From Anaerolineae bacterium (GTDB taxonomy: Bacteria; Chloroflexota; Anaerolineae; Aggregatilineales; Phototrophicaceae), in contig JAJEFB010000029.1 of assembly GCA_022820665.1 (NCBI GenBank), positions 108,951 to 172,950 of the forward strand: DNA of 64,000 nt. Direction: 5' to 3'. Of the stretch, positions 8,108-17,509 are shown in pieces. Every line of letters begins with the position of its first letter. Position 1 is the first letter of the stretch. The position numbers and the translations under genes are program-made. Below the pieces are notes generated by a model. The model saw nothing but the letters and a program-made list of their open reading frames with translations, was not told where the DNA came from and did no database searches.

Positions 8108-9796
8108 ATGCGACGAATTGATTGCGTGGCGGCGACATTACTGCTCCTATTCGCGGCGGGCTTGCGGATCGCCGGCATCGGATACGGCTGGCTGGAGCCG
8201 GAATATTTTCCATCCTACGCCCCCTATGGCATGGCGCACGAACAACTGCCGGTGAATCCGGATTCCTTCCACAACGTCGCTATTCCAGTGGAAATGTCAT
8301 TGAAACGGCGCCTGAATCCAGAGTTCTTCAATTATCCCTCGCTCATCATCAACAGCAATTTTCTGCTTTACCAATTGACAGGCGCTGTGGATGGTCTCTC
8401 GCTTGAAGACCGCGACGGCCACACCCTGCGCAACTACGCCGCTTTCCCGCTCTATGTGTTTTCCAGAATCTATAGCGTCCTGGGCGGCTTGGTGATGGTC
8501 GCCTGCGCCTATGCCACCGCTCGTCTCATAGCCGGGAGCTACGCGGCAATCTGTGCCGGGCTCTTGGTCGCGTGCTCGTATTCATTGGTTGTGCATGCGC
8601 ATTACGTCAAGCCGAGCGTACCCGCCACCTCATTGATGATGCTTGCCATGTGGGCTTGCGCGGCATCTCTTTACAGCCCCGGCATCCGCTGGCGGGAAAG
8701 GATGTACATCCTGGCCGGCATTGCCGCCGGCTTGGCTGCATCGACCTTTTACAATGGGGCGGCCGTCGCTTTGATCGTTGCTCCGGCCGGGCTGGTTCTC
8801 TTATACCGATACCGTACGCGGCGTATGCTGGCGGTAGCGCTTGCCGGTTGGCTGGCGATGCCCTTGTTTTTCTTTCTGGCTTCTCCCTATATCCTGCGCG
8901 ACTTCGGTCATTTCTGGCACGACGTGTCACAGATCGTCGAGCAATACAAAATGCCCGGGCAAGTTCACAGTTTCTTCCTTGTCGATCAATGGACCGGCCT
9001 GCGGTATCTGCTGACCTATACCGCCCTCTACGCCTTGGGCATCCCCGCCATCTTGCTGATGGCGCTGGGACTTGTTGTGGGCGTGAAACAAATGCCGAAC
9101 ATGTGCGGAAGACAACAGAACTTGCTGCGGCTTATCATCGCGCTCCTTATCCTGATGTTGCTGGCATACGCGCTGGTGGTGCTGCGGACGGTCCGGCCCG
9201 GGCACAGCGAACATCAGTTGATTCAGATCTTGCCCTTCATGGCGCTTCTTTCCGCCATCGGCGCTGGCTGGCTGGTTGAACGGATTCCGTTGTCGCCGCG
9301 CATTCTCATGCCCGGGATGCTCCTGCTCTTGGTCTTGCAGCCGCTGACGCTGTCGGTACAAGCGGCAAAGATGTTCTCCCAACCTGATACCCGACAGATC
9401 ATGCTGCGCTGGATCCATAACAATATCCCGTCGGGCGCCCGTTTTTTCGTCAACGGTTCTTACAACGTGCCCTTGGATTCAGCCATATACCCAAACTATC
9501 AGCACTTTGTCGGATATGCCGAAGACCTGCCGTCAGGCGACGACTTCGATTACATGATCATTTCCGATGCGCGCGCATTTGATATCTATCGCTCGGAATC
9601 GATCGTCCCGTCCGCTGTCATTGAAGAGCAGCGAGCCTACCTGGAATCGCTCGACGATCGCTATCCGCGCTTGGCACAAATCGCGCGCCCGACCTGGACA
9701 GGCGCCGAAGCGATGATGAATATGGCCGCCTATTATCACAACCCGGGACTGATTCTCTATTGCCTGAATCGACAGAGTTGTGAGACAGGGCAATAG
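8108..9796 (+). CDS. PMT/GT39-type membrane glycosyltransferase
   Basis: The 562-residue protein has an N-terminal helix, a large extracytoplasmic loop with acidic residues (about 28-105), then about ten further hydrophobic segments and a soluble C-terminal region. This is the plan of dolichol/polyprenyl-phosphate-dependent GT-C enzymes, which move a sugar from a lipid carrier to an acceptor outside the membrane. The segments FSRIYSVLGGLVMV and VVHAHYVKPSVPATSL resemble the helix-loop motifs of this family. Donor and acceptor cannot be read from sequence. It precedes other sugar genes (GT2 and a polyprenyl-phosphate sugar transferase) on the same strand. Confidence 0.75.
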   Translation: MRRIDCVAATLLLLFAAGLRIAGIGYGWLEPEYFPSYAPYGMAHEQLPVNPDSFHNVAIPVEMSLKRRLNPEFFNYPSLIINSNFLLYQLTGAVDGLSLEDRDGHTLRNYAAFPLYVFSRIYSVLGGLVMVACAYATARLIAGSYAAICAGLLVACSYSLVVHAHYVKPSVPATSLMMLAMWACAASLYSPGIRWRERMYILAGIAAGLAASTFYNGAAVALIVAPAGLVLLYRYRTRRMLAVALAGWLAMPLFFFLASPYILRDFGHFWHDVSQIVEQYKMPGQVHSFFLVDQWTGLRYLLTYTALYALGIPAILLMALGLVVGVKQMPNMCGRQQNLLRLIIALLILMLLAYALVVLRTVRPGHSEHQLIQILPFMALLSAIGAGWLVERIPLSPRILMPGMLLLLVLQPLTLSVQAAKMFSQPDTRQIMLRWIHNNIPSGARFFVNGSYNVPLDSAIYPNYQHFVGYAEDLPSGDDFDYMIISDARAFDIYRSESIVPSAVIEEQRAYLESLDDRYPRLAQIARPTWTGAEAMMNMAAYYHNPGLILYCLNRQSCETGQ

Positions 9797-9944
9797 ATAG
9801 CGTGTAGCGACTCATAAGCCGTGATAGACTTTCCTTGGTGTATAATTGAAAGCTGTTGCTACAGAAGTAGTACCAATAAAATAACGCAAAAAATCTCATT
9901 TGTAGCGAAAGTTTTGGATGTGATCCTAGTCCCGCCGAATGCAC

Positions 9945-9990
9945 TCCCCCTCCCTGATGCTTCGGGGAGGGGGCCGGGGGGTGGGGTTGA
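9945..9990 (+). repeat. Dispersed G/C-rich palindromic repeat, copy 1
   Basis: A C-rich arm, a short loop (TGATGCTTC) and a G-rich arm are followed by a G-rich tail. Near-identical units occur at 22454-22495 and 48348-48391. It lies in the 245-base gap before the GT2 gene, which also has TATAAT at 9841-9846. Confidence 0.8.
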
Positions 9991-10041
9991 ATAAATGCTT
10001 TTTCGCATTCTCATTACTTGCTTGGAATTACAGAGGTCTCA

Positions 10042-10947
10042 GTGCAGGACATCGGCATCGTCATCGTCAATTGGAATACCCGCGAGCACTTGCGGCGCTG
10101 CCTCGAGACCGTTTTTGCAAGCGAAGGCGATTTTAGTTTCAGCGTGGTCGTCGTCGATAACGCGTCAACTGATGACAGCGCGGCCATGGTCGGCGGCGAT
10201 TTCCCGGATGCCCAAGTCATCGCCAATGCCGAGAACATCGGCTATCCCCGCGCCAACAATGTTGGATTGCGCCATCTCGGTTTCAGCGACCAGGGAGAAG
10301 CGAAGGCGAGCGCGCCGCGTTATGCCCTGTTGTTGAATCCGGATACTGAATTGCCCGCCGACGCCCTTTACCGCATGATCCAGTTTATGGATTCGAGGCC
10401 GGACGTTGGGGCTGCGGGACCGAAGTTGACCCTGCTTGACGGCAGCCTGGACAAAGCCTGTCGACGCGGCTTTCCGACGCCGATGGTGAGCTTTTATCAT
10501 TATTCCGGTTTGGCAAAACTCTTTCCGCGCAACCGCCGTTTCGGTCGCTATAACATGACCTTTGCCGACGAGAACCAGGAGTTGGAAGTGGATTCCGTGG
10601 TCGGCGCCTATATGCAGGTGCGCAAAGAAGCCATAGCCGAAGCAGGTCTGCTGGATGAAAGTTTCTTCATGTACGGCGAAGATCTAGATTGGGCCTATCG
10701 CATGAAGCAAGCGGGCTACAAAATCTGGTATTATCCAGTTGTAACGGTACGTCACGTCAAACGAGCGGCGAGCGCCCGCTCAAAAAAAGCGCAGTTCGAG
10801 TTTTGGCGCGCCATGTTAATCTTCTATCGCAAGCACTTTCGACAGACTACGAATCTGCCTTTGCACCTGGTGATTCTGGCGGCGTTGTTGCTGAAAGGAG
10901 GACCCGACCTGTGGAAGGAGATCCGCAATCCGACTCTGTCCGGCTAG
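10042..10947 (+). CDS. Family 2 glycosyltransferase (rhamnosyltransferase-like)
   Basis: This cytoplasmic inverting glycosyltransferase probably adds a sugar to a lipid-linked envelope polysaccharide. Visible motifs are IVIVNWNT near the N-terminus, VVDNASTD (nucleotide-binding), LLNPDTE (the DxD-type metal motif), and MYGEDLDWAYRMKQAGY (the ED acid/base region). Length and layout match WbbL-like rhamnosyltransferases; the sugar itself is a guess. GTG at 10042 is chosen because AGAGG lies 6 bases upstream; a TTG at 10018 would add 8 residues. Its 3' end overlaps the next gene by 37 bases. Confidence 0.85.
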   Translation: MQDIGIVIVNWNTREHLRRCLETVFASEGDFSFSVVVVDNASTDDSAAMVGGDFPDAQVIANAENIGYPRANNVGLRHLGFSDQGEAKASAPRYALLLNPDTELPADALYRMIQFMDSRPDVGAAGPKLTLLDGSLDKACRRGFPTPMVSFYHYSGLAKLFPRNRRFGRYNMTFADENQELEVDSVVGAYMQVRKEAIAEAGLLDESFFMYGEDLDWAYRMKQAGYKIWYYPVVTVRHVKRAASARSKKAQFEFWRAMLIFYRKHFRQTTNLPLHLVILAALLLKGGPDLWKEIRNPTLSG

Positions 10948-12383
10948 CGCCTAGATCCTATCGCTGGAACAACGAGCATCTGAAGGCTCTTTCCACCGTG
11001 TCTCTGTTCCTTGCCGATGTCGCCATGCTTGTGACGGCATTCATACTGGGCTACGAAGCTCGCGAAAGTCTACCGTTTTTCGCTCGTCCACAGGACCAGC
11101 CTCCCATAGCCAACTTTATTCCAACGATCGTCTTGCATGTGGCGACGATTATTCTGATGTTCTATTTTTCTCAGTTGTACCATCTCAAGCGCGCCTCCAG
11201 CCGTATTGATCAGTTTCGCAATGTCCTTGGCGTCGTTACTCTGGGTACGCTGCTGGCAAGCGGCATCCAGGAATTCGTACTGCAAAATACCGCATTCGAA
11301 GCCATCTATCCGCGCAGCCTCCTGTTCTACGTATGGTTTTTCAGCATGTTACTCACTGGCTTGGGCCGCGAGATTCACAGACGAGTCTGGGCTTTCCTGC
11401 GTCGGCGGGGCGTCCTTCGCGACAACTTGCTGATCGTGGGCGAGGGTCGCATCGCCCATGAAATCACAGAAAAAATACGCAATAGTCCTTCACTAGGATA
11501 TGACATTGTGGGTATCGTGAGCGCGAATGATACCCAGGACGAAATCCCGGGCATCTCCATTATCGGCAAATACGCGGATATTCCGCGCTTGATCGACGAG
11601 CACATGGTGGAGCAGGTGATTGTCGCCCTGTCCGATCCGCGCCGGGGCGAACTGGTTGAGCTGATCAATCTCTGTCAGCGCGGACGCGTCGACATTAAAG
11701 TCTATCCCGATCTCTTCTCCTATATGGCCGGCGATCTTAATGTCGACGACCTTGGCGGAACACCGCTACTGACCGTACGCGACATCGCCTTGCGCGGCTG
11801 GAAGCTAAGCTTAAAGCGCGGGCTGGATCTCATCGGCGCGACCCTCGGCCTGATCTTGCTTTCGCCGCTCATGTTGTTGACCGCGCTCTTGATTCGCCTG
11901 GAATCTCGTGGACCGGTCTTTTACTGGCAGTGGCGCATGGGCCAAGATGAACGTCCCTTTCCCATGATCAAGTTTCGTTCAATGCGCTCCGATGCGGAAT
12001 CGCAGGGGCAAACCTGGACGGTCGAGAACGACCCGCGCGTCACCCGTATCGGCCGCTTTATGCGTCGCAGCAACTGGGACGAGATCCCTCAACTGATCAA
12101 CGTTATTGTGGGTCATATGAGCCTGGTAGGCCCGCGACCGGAGCGACCAATGTATGTGCAGCGATTCCGTAGTCAGATCCCAAATTATATGACCCGCTTG
12201 CGCGAGAAATCTGGCATGACCGGTTTGGCGCAGGTCGAAGGCTTGCGTGGCGATACATCGATCGCCGATCGCACGCGCTTTGACCTGCTGTATGTGGAAA
12301 ACTGGTCTCTCTGGCTGGATATCAAGATCATCATTCGCACTATCTGGCAGTCCTTCACTCGCTCAAGCCCTAACGCATATTGA
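10911..12383 (+). CDS. Polyprenyl-phosphate sugar-1-phosphate transferase (WbaP/WcaJ type)
   Basis: This initiating enzyme of exopolysaccharide synthesis places a sugar-1-phosphate on undecaprenyl phosphate at the membrane. Four N-terminal helices and a CoA-binding-like/Rossmann domain (LLIVGEGRIA) precede the catalytic bacterial sugar transferase domain. That domain shows KRGLDLIGA, FPMIKFRSMR, DEIPQLINVI, MSLVGPRPE and SGMTGLAQV. The open frame extends upstream, but the GTG at 10911 has AAAGGAGG at 10894-10901 and gives the usual length (490). The start lies inside the GT2 gene, so the two are coupled. Confidence 0.9.
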   Translation: MEGDPQSDSVRLAPRSYRWNNEHLKALSTVSLFLADVAMLVTAFILGYEARESLPFFARPQDQPPIANFIPTIVLHVATIILMFYFSQLYHLKRASSRIDQFRNVLGVVTLGTLLASGIQEFVLQNTAFEAIYPRSLLFYVWFFSMLLTGLGREIHRRVWAFLRRRGVLRDNLLIVGEGRIAHEITEKIRNSPSLGYDIVGIVSANDTQDEIPGISIIGKYADIPRLIDEHMVEQVIVALSDPRRGELVELINLCQRGRVDIKVYPDLFSYMAGDLNVDDLGGTPLLTVRDIALRGWKLSLKRGLDLIGATLGLILLSPLMLLTALLIRLESRGPVFYWQWRMGQDERPFPMIKFRSMRSDAESQGQTWTVENDPRVTRIGRFMRRSNWDEIPQLINVIVGHMSLVGPRPERPMYVQRFRSQIPNYMTRLREKSGMTGLAQVEGLRGDTSIADRTRFDLLYVENWSLWLDIKIIIRTIWQSFTRSSPNAY

Positions 12384-12405
12384 TCTGCGGAGGGGACATC
12401 AAAAC

Positions 12406-12747
12406 ATGGATCTGGAAACCCTGACGCAAGCCATGCGCCACTTTGTCCAAAGCAAGGGCTGGATTGACGACAGTTCCCCCAAACCGCAGAGTCACAGAAA
12501 CCTGGCCATCTCGCTGGTCTTGGAAGCGAGCGAAGTCTTGGAACACTACCAATGGGGCGAAGAGTGCGCCGATCCGGCGGCTCTGGCTGAAGAATTGGCG
12601 GATGTGATGCTGTATCTGCTGCAATTGGCTGATATTAACGGTGTTGATCTCGGTGAAGAAGTTATGAAAAAGCTCGCCAAAAACCGCAAGCGCGATTGGC
12701 CCGCGCCAGCCACGCGCGACATCAAACGAAACGCCGAGCTGGAATAG
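12406..12747 (+). CDS. MazG-like nucleotide pyrophosphohydrolase
   Basis: This 113-residue all-helical protein hydrolyses non-canonical or excess NTPs or dNTPs to monophosphates. The metal-binding pattern E-x-x-E then E-x-x-D is visible as EASEVLEHY and EELADVML. The arrangement with QLADINGVDL and KLAKNRKRDWP matches the small dCTPase-type MazG family. The start is ATG at 12406 with GCGGAGGGGA at 12388-12397. It lies 22 bases after the sugar transferase and probably ends that operon. Confidence 0.85.
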   Translation: MDLETLTQAMRHFVQSKGWIDDSSPKPQSHRNLAISLVLEASEVLEHYQWGEECADPAALAEELADVMLYLLQLADINGVDLGEEVMKKLAKNRKRDWPAPATRDIKRNAELE

Positions 12748-12925
12748 CTGACGAAGTCGTCCTTGACGGCGTCTCCACGCCCCAATTCGTTATAGGCTAT
12801 CATTCTTGACGCGGCGCATTATAATACCTGGCACTGTGCAGAGAGCGTACGGACAGGACAGCGCGAGGCATTGGCAAGGTCTCGTCAACTCCAATCGCGT
12901 ATTCATTTAAGAGGATCGTGTTCAC

Positions 12926-14368
12926 ATGTCGGAACAGGCTGTTACAGCCCAAAGCGAAGATTTCTCGCGTTGGTATAACGAAATTGTCTATCGCGCTGAT
13001 CTGGCGGCGCCGTCTCCAGTTCGGGGTTGCGTTATTATCAAGCCTTATGGCTACGAAATCTGGGAAGGCATCAAAGGCGGCTTGGACCGGCGCTTCAAAG
13101 CGACAGGCCATCAGAATGCCTATTTCCCGCTCTTTATACCGGAAAGTTATATCAAGCGAGAAGCGCAGCATGTCGAGGGTTTCAGCCCCGAACTAGCGGT
13201 GGTCACTCACGCTGGCGGTAAGGAACTTGAAGAACCTTTAGTGGTGAGGCCGACTTCCGAAACGGTTATCGGCGAGGCCTTTAGCGACTGGATACAGTCC
13301 TATCGCGACTTGCCGCTGCTGATCAATCAATGGTCCAATGTCGTACGTTGGGAGTTGCGCACACGACCTTTCCTGCGCACGGCCGAGTTTCTGTGGCAAG
13401 AGGGGCATACCGCGCACGCGACCCACGACGAAGCCGAAGAAGAGACGCTGCGGATGTTGGATATCTACGCCGATTTCGCGGCAAATGATGCCGCCATCCC
13501 GGTTATCAAGGGCGAAAAAAGCCGCATGGAACGTTTCGCCGGCGCCCTGCGCACTTATACGATCGAGGCAATGATGCGCGACAGAAGGGCGCTGCAGTCG
13601 GGTACCAGCCACAATCTAGGCCAGAACTTCGCCAAAGCTTTTGACATTCGTTATCTAGCGGAGAACAATGAGCAGGCTTATTGCTGGACCACGTCCTGGG
13701 GATTGAGCACGCGTATGGTCGGCGCAGTGGTCATGGCGCACGGCGACGACAAGGGGCTGCGTCTGCCGCCGAAGCTGGCCCCCTATCAGGTCGTGATTGT
13801 TCCCATTTACCGCAAGGACGATCAAAAACCGCTGGTTATGGAGACGGTCAACAGGTTGGAAAGCCAAATCAACGCGGCGGGCATCCGTGTGCATGTCGAT
13901 CGGCGGGAGGGGCAATCGCCCGGATTCAAGTTCAACGACTGGGAGATGCGCGGCGTCCCGGTACGCGTCGAAATCGGACCCAAAGACGTACAGAACAATA
14001 ATGCGGTGCTGGCGCGTCGGGACCTCCCGGGGCGCGAAGGCAAGCAGTTTGTTTCCCAAGACGGCATTGCAGACGCGCTGGAGGCGCTCTTGAACGCGAT
14101 ACAGGCCAATCTCTTGGAAGACGCGCGCGCCTTCCGCGACCGGCATATCAGTGACGTTGGCGTCTACGACGAAATGAGACAGGTTGTTGACGGCGGGGAT
14201 TGGGCGCGCGCCTGGTGGAACGGATCGGACGAAGATGAGTTGGCTGTCAAAGACGAAACAGGCGCCACGATCCGCTGCTTCCCATTTGAGCAACCGGGGG
14301 GAACGGGCATTTGTGTCAAGACTGGGCAACCTGCCCAAAAAGTCGCCCTCTTTGCCAAAGCCTATTAG
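12926..14368 (+). CDS. proS: Prolyl-tRNA synthetase, short archaeal/eukaryotic-like type
   Basis: This class II synthetase charges tRNA-Pro. The 480-residue length, lack of the bacterial editing insertion, and class II motifs mark the archaeal/eukaryotic-like type with a C-terminal extension ending in Tyr. Motifs include RPTSETVIGEAFSDWI, the RW region of motif 2 (NVVRWELRTRPFLRTAEFLWQEGH, conserved in part), and SWGLSTRMVGAVVMAHGD for motif 3. AAGAGGA lies 10 bases upstream. A trans-editing YbaK-type gene occurs at 48.4-48.9 kb, which would suit a ProRS without its own editing domain. Confidence 0.95.
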   Translation: MSEQAVTAQSEDFSRWYNEIVYRADLAAPSPVRGCVIIKPYGYEIWEGIKGGLDRRFKATGHQNAYFPLFIPESYIKREAQHVEGFSPELAVVTHAGGKELEEPLVVRPTSETVIGEAFSDWIQSYRDLPLLINQWSNVVRWELRTRPFLRTAEFLWQEGHTAHATHDEAEEETLRMLDIYADFAANDAAIPVIKGEKSRMERFAGALRTYTIEAMMRDRRALQSGTSHNLGQNFAKAFDIRYLAENNEQAYCWTTSWGLSTRMVGAVVMAHGDDKGLRLPPKLAPYQVVIVPIYRKDDQKPLVMETVNRLESQINAAGIRVHVDRREGQSPGFKFNDWEMRGVPVRVEIGPKDVQNNNAVLARRDLPGREGKQFVSQDGIADALEALLNAIQANLLEDARAFRDRHISDVGVYDEMRQVVDGGDWARAWWNGSDEDELAVKDETGATIRCFPFEQPGGTGICVKTGQPAQKVALFAKAY

Positions 14369-14789
14369 ACGTTATTCGTGTATACAAGTAGCAGAAGAGC
14401 GCGTCCACAGCCCTATCGGCGCGCTTTTTGATTTCCCTTGTTCACATTCGCGGCATGGTATGAGACTTCTAATGCAAATCTGGCATTGTGAAAATAGACA
14501 CAATTGAAAAACTCCTGTACAATGACGTCCTTTGGGCTTTAGTCGGGAAGGTAAACTGAAAAAAGGTACATTTACGGATCGGATAGTTTGCTGCTGCTGG
14601 CATTTGTGGAGATTAGTTTCCAGTGCTAGACTGAAACGTACCTGTACTTATTTTTCTTTGAATGATGCCATGATTGTTGCAACCAGATCAAACGAAAATT
14701 TGCTTGCCCGTGCTTCGGCACGGCAGCCATGTGCATGCCACCTGCCTGCGCCATGTCGGGTTGGTGGCATGATTTATTAGGACAGAATA
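14369..14789 (+). other. 421-base intergenic region with structured leader
   Basis: After the proS terminator there is an AT-richer stretch followed by two hairpins just upstream of the NYN gene. The first is a 6-bp stem with TTCG tetraloop (14708-14723). The second is a perfect 8-bp stem (14735-14742 with 14763-14770) with a 20-base loop, 19 bases before the ATG. No convincing gene was seen. The hairpins could form a 5' regulatory leader (inference). Confidence 0.5.
14396..14430 (+). terminator. Rho-independent terminator after proS
   Basis: AGCGCG (14398-14403) pairs with CGCGCT (14420-14425), followed by TTTTT. The loop is long (16 bases). Confidence 0.7.
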
Positions 14790-16934
14790 ATGACAGCCTA
14801 CTTGATTGTTGACGCCGATGACATCCTGAAATTCGCTTCGCAAGAGGGAATAGACCTTCAGGAGTTGGCAGTAGCCTTGCGCGGCAACGCCGCTCTGGTA
14901 GCAGGTCTGTGCGACTCGTCCATGCTGACAGCGGTCGCCGTAGCGAATTGGGATTCCGAACATGGTGATTGGCCTGTCGACCCGCAGACGATTTTCCGCA
15001 GCGCCGGTTACGAGATTCTTGGCGTGTCAGATCGTGAAGACCTGGTCAACACCCTTATAGAGCGTTATTTCTCCACAGACCCCAAACTGATCGACGAGTT
15101 GATTGTCGCGAGCCGGTCGGGAGATTTGCTCCCGCTCATTGACAAGCTGGAGACACCGGCTAACGCCCGTATCCGCCTTTGGAATGAAAAGGATTCGTTT
15201 CCAGTCATCGAATTCACCAAGAACGTGCTGGTCCAGCCCCTGGAAAACCTCTACGGCTTGCGGCCCAAAAATGTCTGGGTCTACATCGACTTCGAGAACA
15301 TCTCAATTAGCTTGAACGAGCAGGGATTCGTCGTCAATCTCGATCACCTGATCGAACGCTTCGTCTCCCAGGCGCAGGCGCACGGTCGATTGGTGAAAAT
15401 GTCCGCCTATGCCCCCTGGGGCCAGCGCGGCGCCCTGCCGCCATTGGTCGATTCCTCTGGCAGAGAGGTGGCGGACGACGCGCCCTCTCGCCTGATGATG
15501 GCGAATATTGATCCCGTCTTCAACCTGCCGGGCAAGAACAGCGCCGATATGCGCATGGCGCGGGATGTCCTGACCGATGCCGGCCATCCGGAAGCGGGCG
15601 ATGTCATCATCCTAGCAAGTAGCGACCGCGACTTCAATGACGTCATCAACCCACTGCTTCAGCGGAACAAGACCGTTGTTTTGTGGGGTGTGCGCGGCAG
15701 CACCGGGCGCCTCTTGCAGAGCCACCCGTCGCTGCATCTGGAATTCATTGACGATTTCACCGATCTGCAAACGCATGAATCACTCAGCCATGTGGAGGCC
15801 GCCGACGACGCCGAGAGCTTCATCCCGTCTCAGTGGTCGAGTGTCATTATCCAATTCTACCGGCTGCAGAGCGCTAAGCCCTCCGGCGAGATTACCTTGC
15901 ATGCCTTGATAGAGCAATTGATTGATGTCGGCGATGTGATTTCCGTCGAGCGCGGTCAGGATTTGGTATCGCAGGCGATTTCATTAGGTATCTTGAAGCA
16001 GCTTTCCGCCTCCGGCGCTGTCGAGTTGAGTTACCAAAACCCGGTGGTTGACAAAACCTTGTTGATTGTGGAGCGCATGGTTCGTCGGGTCATCAACACT
16101 TTGAGCGCGCGAAATTGGGAATACGTCAATTATGGATTCTTGCTAAAGGGATTGGCAATGGAGCGCGATCTCGACCGCCCCGGCATGAATGAAAGCGACC
16201 AGTGGCGCTCGCATTGGATTGATTGTCTGGTGCGCGAGCGCGTCTTGCAGCGCGAATTGGTACCGCATCGCCACAATCCAGATGATCTGGTACCGGTGAT
16301 CAGGATTCCTGTCGAAACGCCGCGCCCTATGCCGAGCAAGGTAGACGAGGATGTCGACGACGCCGAGTTGGCCAGCCGCAAGTGGCTGGGAGTCCCACCG
16401 CACAAGCTCTATGAGACGGACCCCGACGTGGCTCACATGGTCACCCGCATCGTCGTGAGCGTACAGCAATTCACCAGTTTCCGGAATTTCGCCTGGTGCC
16501 CGCTGGGCAGTCTGCACCGCCGGCTGCGGGAGTTCGATAGCGGCGTGACTTTTCAATACGCTGTCGAGTACTTGCTCGTCAACGAGATGGTCACCGTGCA
16601 AGAATACCCAAACCCGCGCAGTGACTACAACACCAAGGGCATCGAGCTCAATCCGGAATGCGCCTTTGTCGCGGTCTTGCTGGCCGAGCGTGATGAATTC
16701 GTTCGCGTCTTGCTGGAAATGTACAACGAGAATCAAACGATCAGCGCGGCCAACCTCAGTACGCGGCTAGAGGACAGCTGGGACGTCGATCTGTGGGTCT
16801 CGATCATGAGAATCGAAAACGTGCTGAACTTGCTTCCCGGCCGTACAGATCAATATAGCTTGTTCCGGACCCACCATACGGTGAAATTGGTCGCGAATGA
16901 CGATGTCAACGAACTGCAAAAAGCGGACGAATAG
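14790..16934 (+). CDS. Protein with two tandem NYN (PIN-like nuclease) domains and a C-terminal helical/winged-helix region
   Basis: Residues about 160-325 form a canonical NYN/LabA-type domain, a metal-dependent RNase fold. Acidic residues are in place: YIDFENIS (D167), SADMRMARD (D253, D259) and LASSDRDFND (D279, D281). Residues 1-150 read as a second, degraded copy: YLIVDADD aligns with the first motif and ELIVASRSGDLLPLI with the last, but the middle aspartates are lost. Residues about 355-714 have no recognised name; several blocks such as TLHALIEQLIDVGD look like winged-helix/LOTUS-type modules. RNA cleavage is inferred. It stands alone between proS and rpsO, behind a structured leader. 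Confidence 0.7.
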   Translation: MTAYLIVDADDILKFASQEGIDLQELAVALRGNAALVAGLCDSSMLTAVAVANWDSEHGDWPVDPQTIFRSAGYEILGVSDREDLVNTLIERYFSTDPKLIDELIVASRSGDLLPLIDKLETPANARIRLWNEKDSFPVIEFTKNVLVQPLENLYGLRPKNVWVYIDFENISISLNEQGFVVNLDHLIERFVSQAQAHGRLVKMSAYAPWGQRGALPPLVDSSGREVADDAPSRLMMANIDPVFNLPGKNSADMRMARDVLTDAGHPEAGDVIILASSDRDFNDVINPLLQRNKTVVLWGVRGSTGRLLQSHPSLHLEFIDDFTDLQTHESLSHVEAADDAESFIPSQWSSVIIQFYRLQSAKPSGEITLHALIEQLIDVGDVISVERGQDLVSQAISLGILKQLSASGAVELSYQNPVVDKTLLIVERMVRRVINTLSARNWEYVNYGFLLKGLAMERDLDRPGMNESDQWRSHWIDCLVRERVLQRELVPHRHNPDDLVPVIRIPVETPRPMPSKVDEDVDDAELASRKWLGVPPHKLYETDPDVAHMVTRIVVSVQQFTSFRNFAWCPLGSLHRRLREFDSGVTFQYAVEYLLVNEMVTVQEYPNPRSDYNTKGIELNPECAFVAVLLAERDEFVRVLLEMYNENQTISAANLSTRLEDSWDVDLWVSIMRIENVLNLLPGRTDQYSLFRTHHTVKLVANDDVNELQKADE

Positions 16935-16941
16935 CTGGGCA

Positions 16942-16970
16942 TTGTTGCGGCTTCCTTGAACTGATATAAT
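16942..16970 (+). promoter_or_regulatory. Sigma-70-type promoter for rpsO
   Basis: TTGTTG, 17 bases, TATAAT, located 68 bases before the rpsO start. Confidence 0.7.
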
Positions 16971-16987
16971 CAGCGCGCTCTTAAGAC

Positions 16988-17036
16988 CGACAGGCAAACT
17001 GTCCTGCCTGTTCGGTGACGATGAAGGGACGGAAAG
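16988..17036 (+). promoter_or_regulatory. rpsO leader hairpin, possible S15 autoregulatory site
   Basis: ACAGGCA (16990-16996) pairs with TGCCTGT (17005-17011) just before the ribosome binding region. S15 commonly represses its own mRNA through varied leader structures; that role here is inference. Confidence 0.4.
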
Positions 17037-17037
17037 C

Positions 17038-17307
17038 ATGCCTTTGGACAAAGCGACCAAAACTCGGATTATCAACGACTTCGCCCGCGAAGAAGGTGAC
17101 ACCGGGTCACCGGAAGTGCAGATAGCGTTGCTCACCTCACGGATTGAACAATTGACCGAGCACCTCAAAGTACACAACCACGACGAGCACTCTAGGCGGG
17201 GATTGCTGAAGTTAGTGGGGCAGCGCCGCCGCCATTTGAAGTACATCGCTCGCAAGAAACCGGATGTCTACCGTGAATTACTGCAGCGCCTCGGGTTGCG
17301 GCGATAA
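17038..17307 (+). CDS. rpsO: 30S ribosomal protein S15
   Basis: This 89-residue primary 16S rRNA-binding protein of the small subunit has normal length. It shows the family signatures [32 protein letters not shown] and [12 protein letters not shown], ending in the usual basic LGLRR. It has its own promoter and leader hairpin. pnp follows 202 bases downstream, the common bacterial rpsO-pnp order. A 7-bp hairpin at 17323-17346 in the gap is placed where RNase processing of this transcript occurs in other bacteria. Confidence 0.97.
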   Translation: MPLDKATKTRIINDFAREEGDTGSPEVQIALLTSRIEQLTEHLKVHNHDEHSRRGLLKLVGQRRRHLKYIARKKPDVYRELLQRLGLRR

Positions 17308-17509
17308 ATCCTGCTTGCGGGACATAAGCGGGATTGTCGGCTTATGACGCCGTTGCGCCCGATGCGGCCTCATAGGCTGAACAGCGCGGATTTGATGATT
17401 CTTGATGCGTCAAAATGATGGGCAGCGCCAGAGATGCCAGCTTTCCTTCCGCTGGTAGCTGATGAGGCTGCGCGCCAGATTGGCGCATTTTAACTGTATG
17501 GAGAACTCT

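Noticed and set aside
14532..14780. 82-codon open frame before the NYN gene
   Set aside because: No ribosome binding site, biased composition without protein-like pattern, and it covers the hairpin leader.
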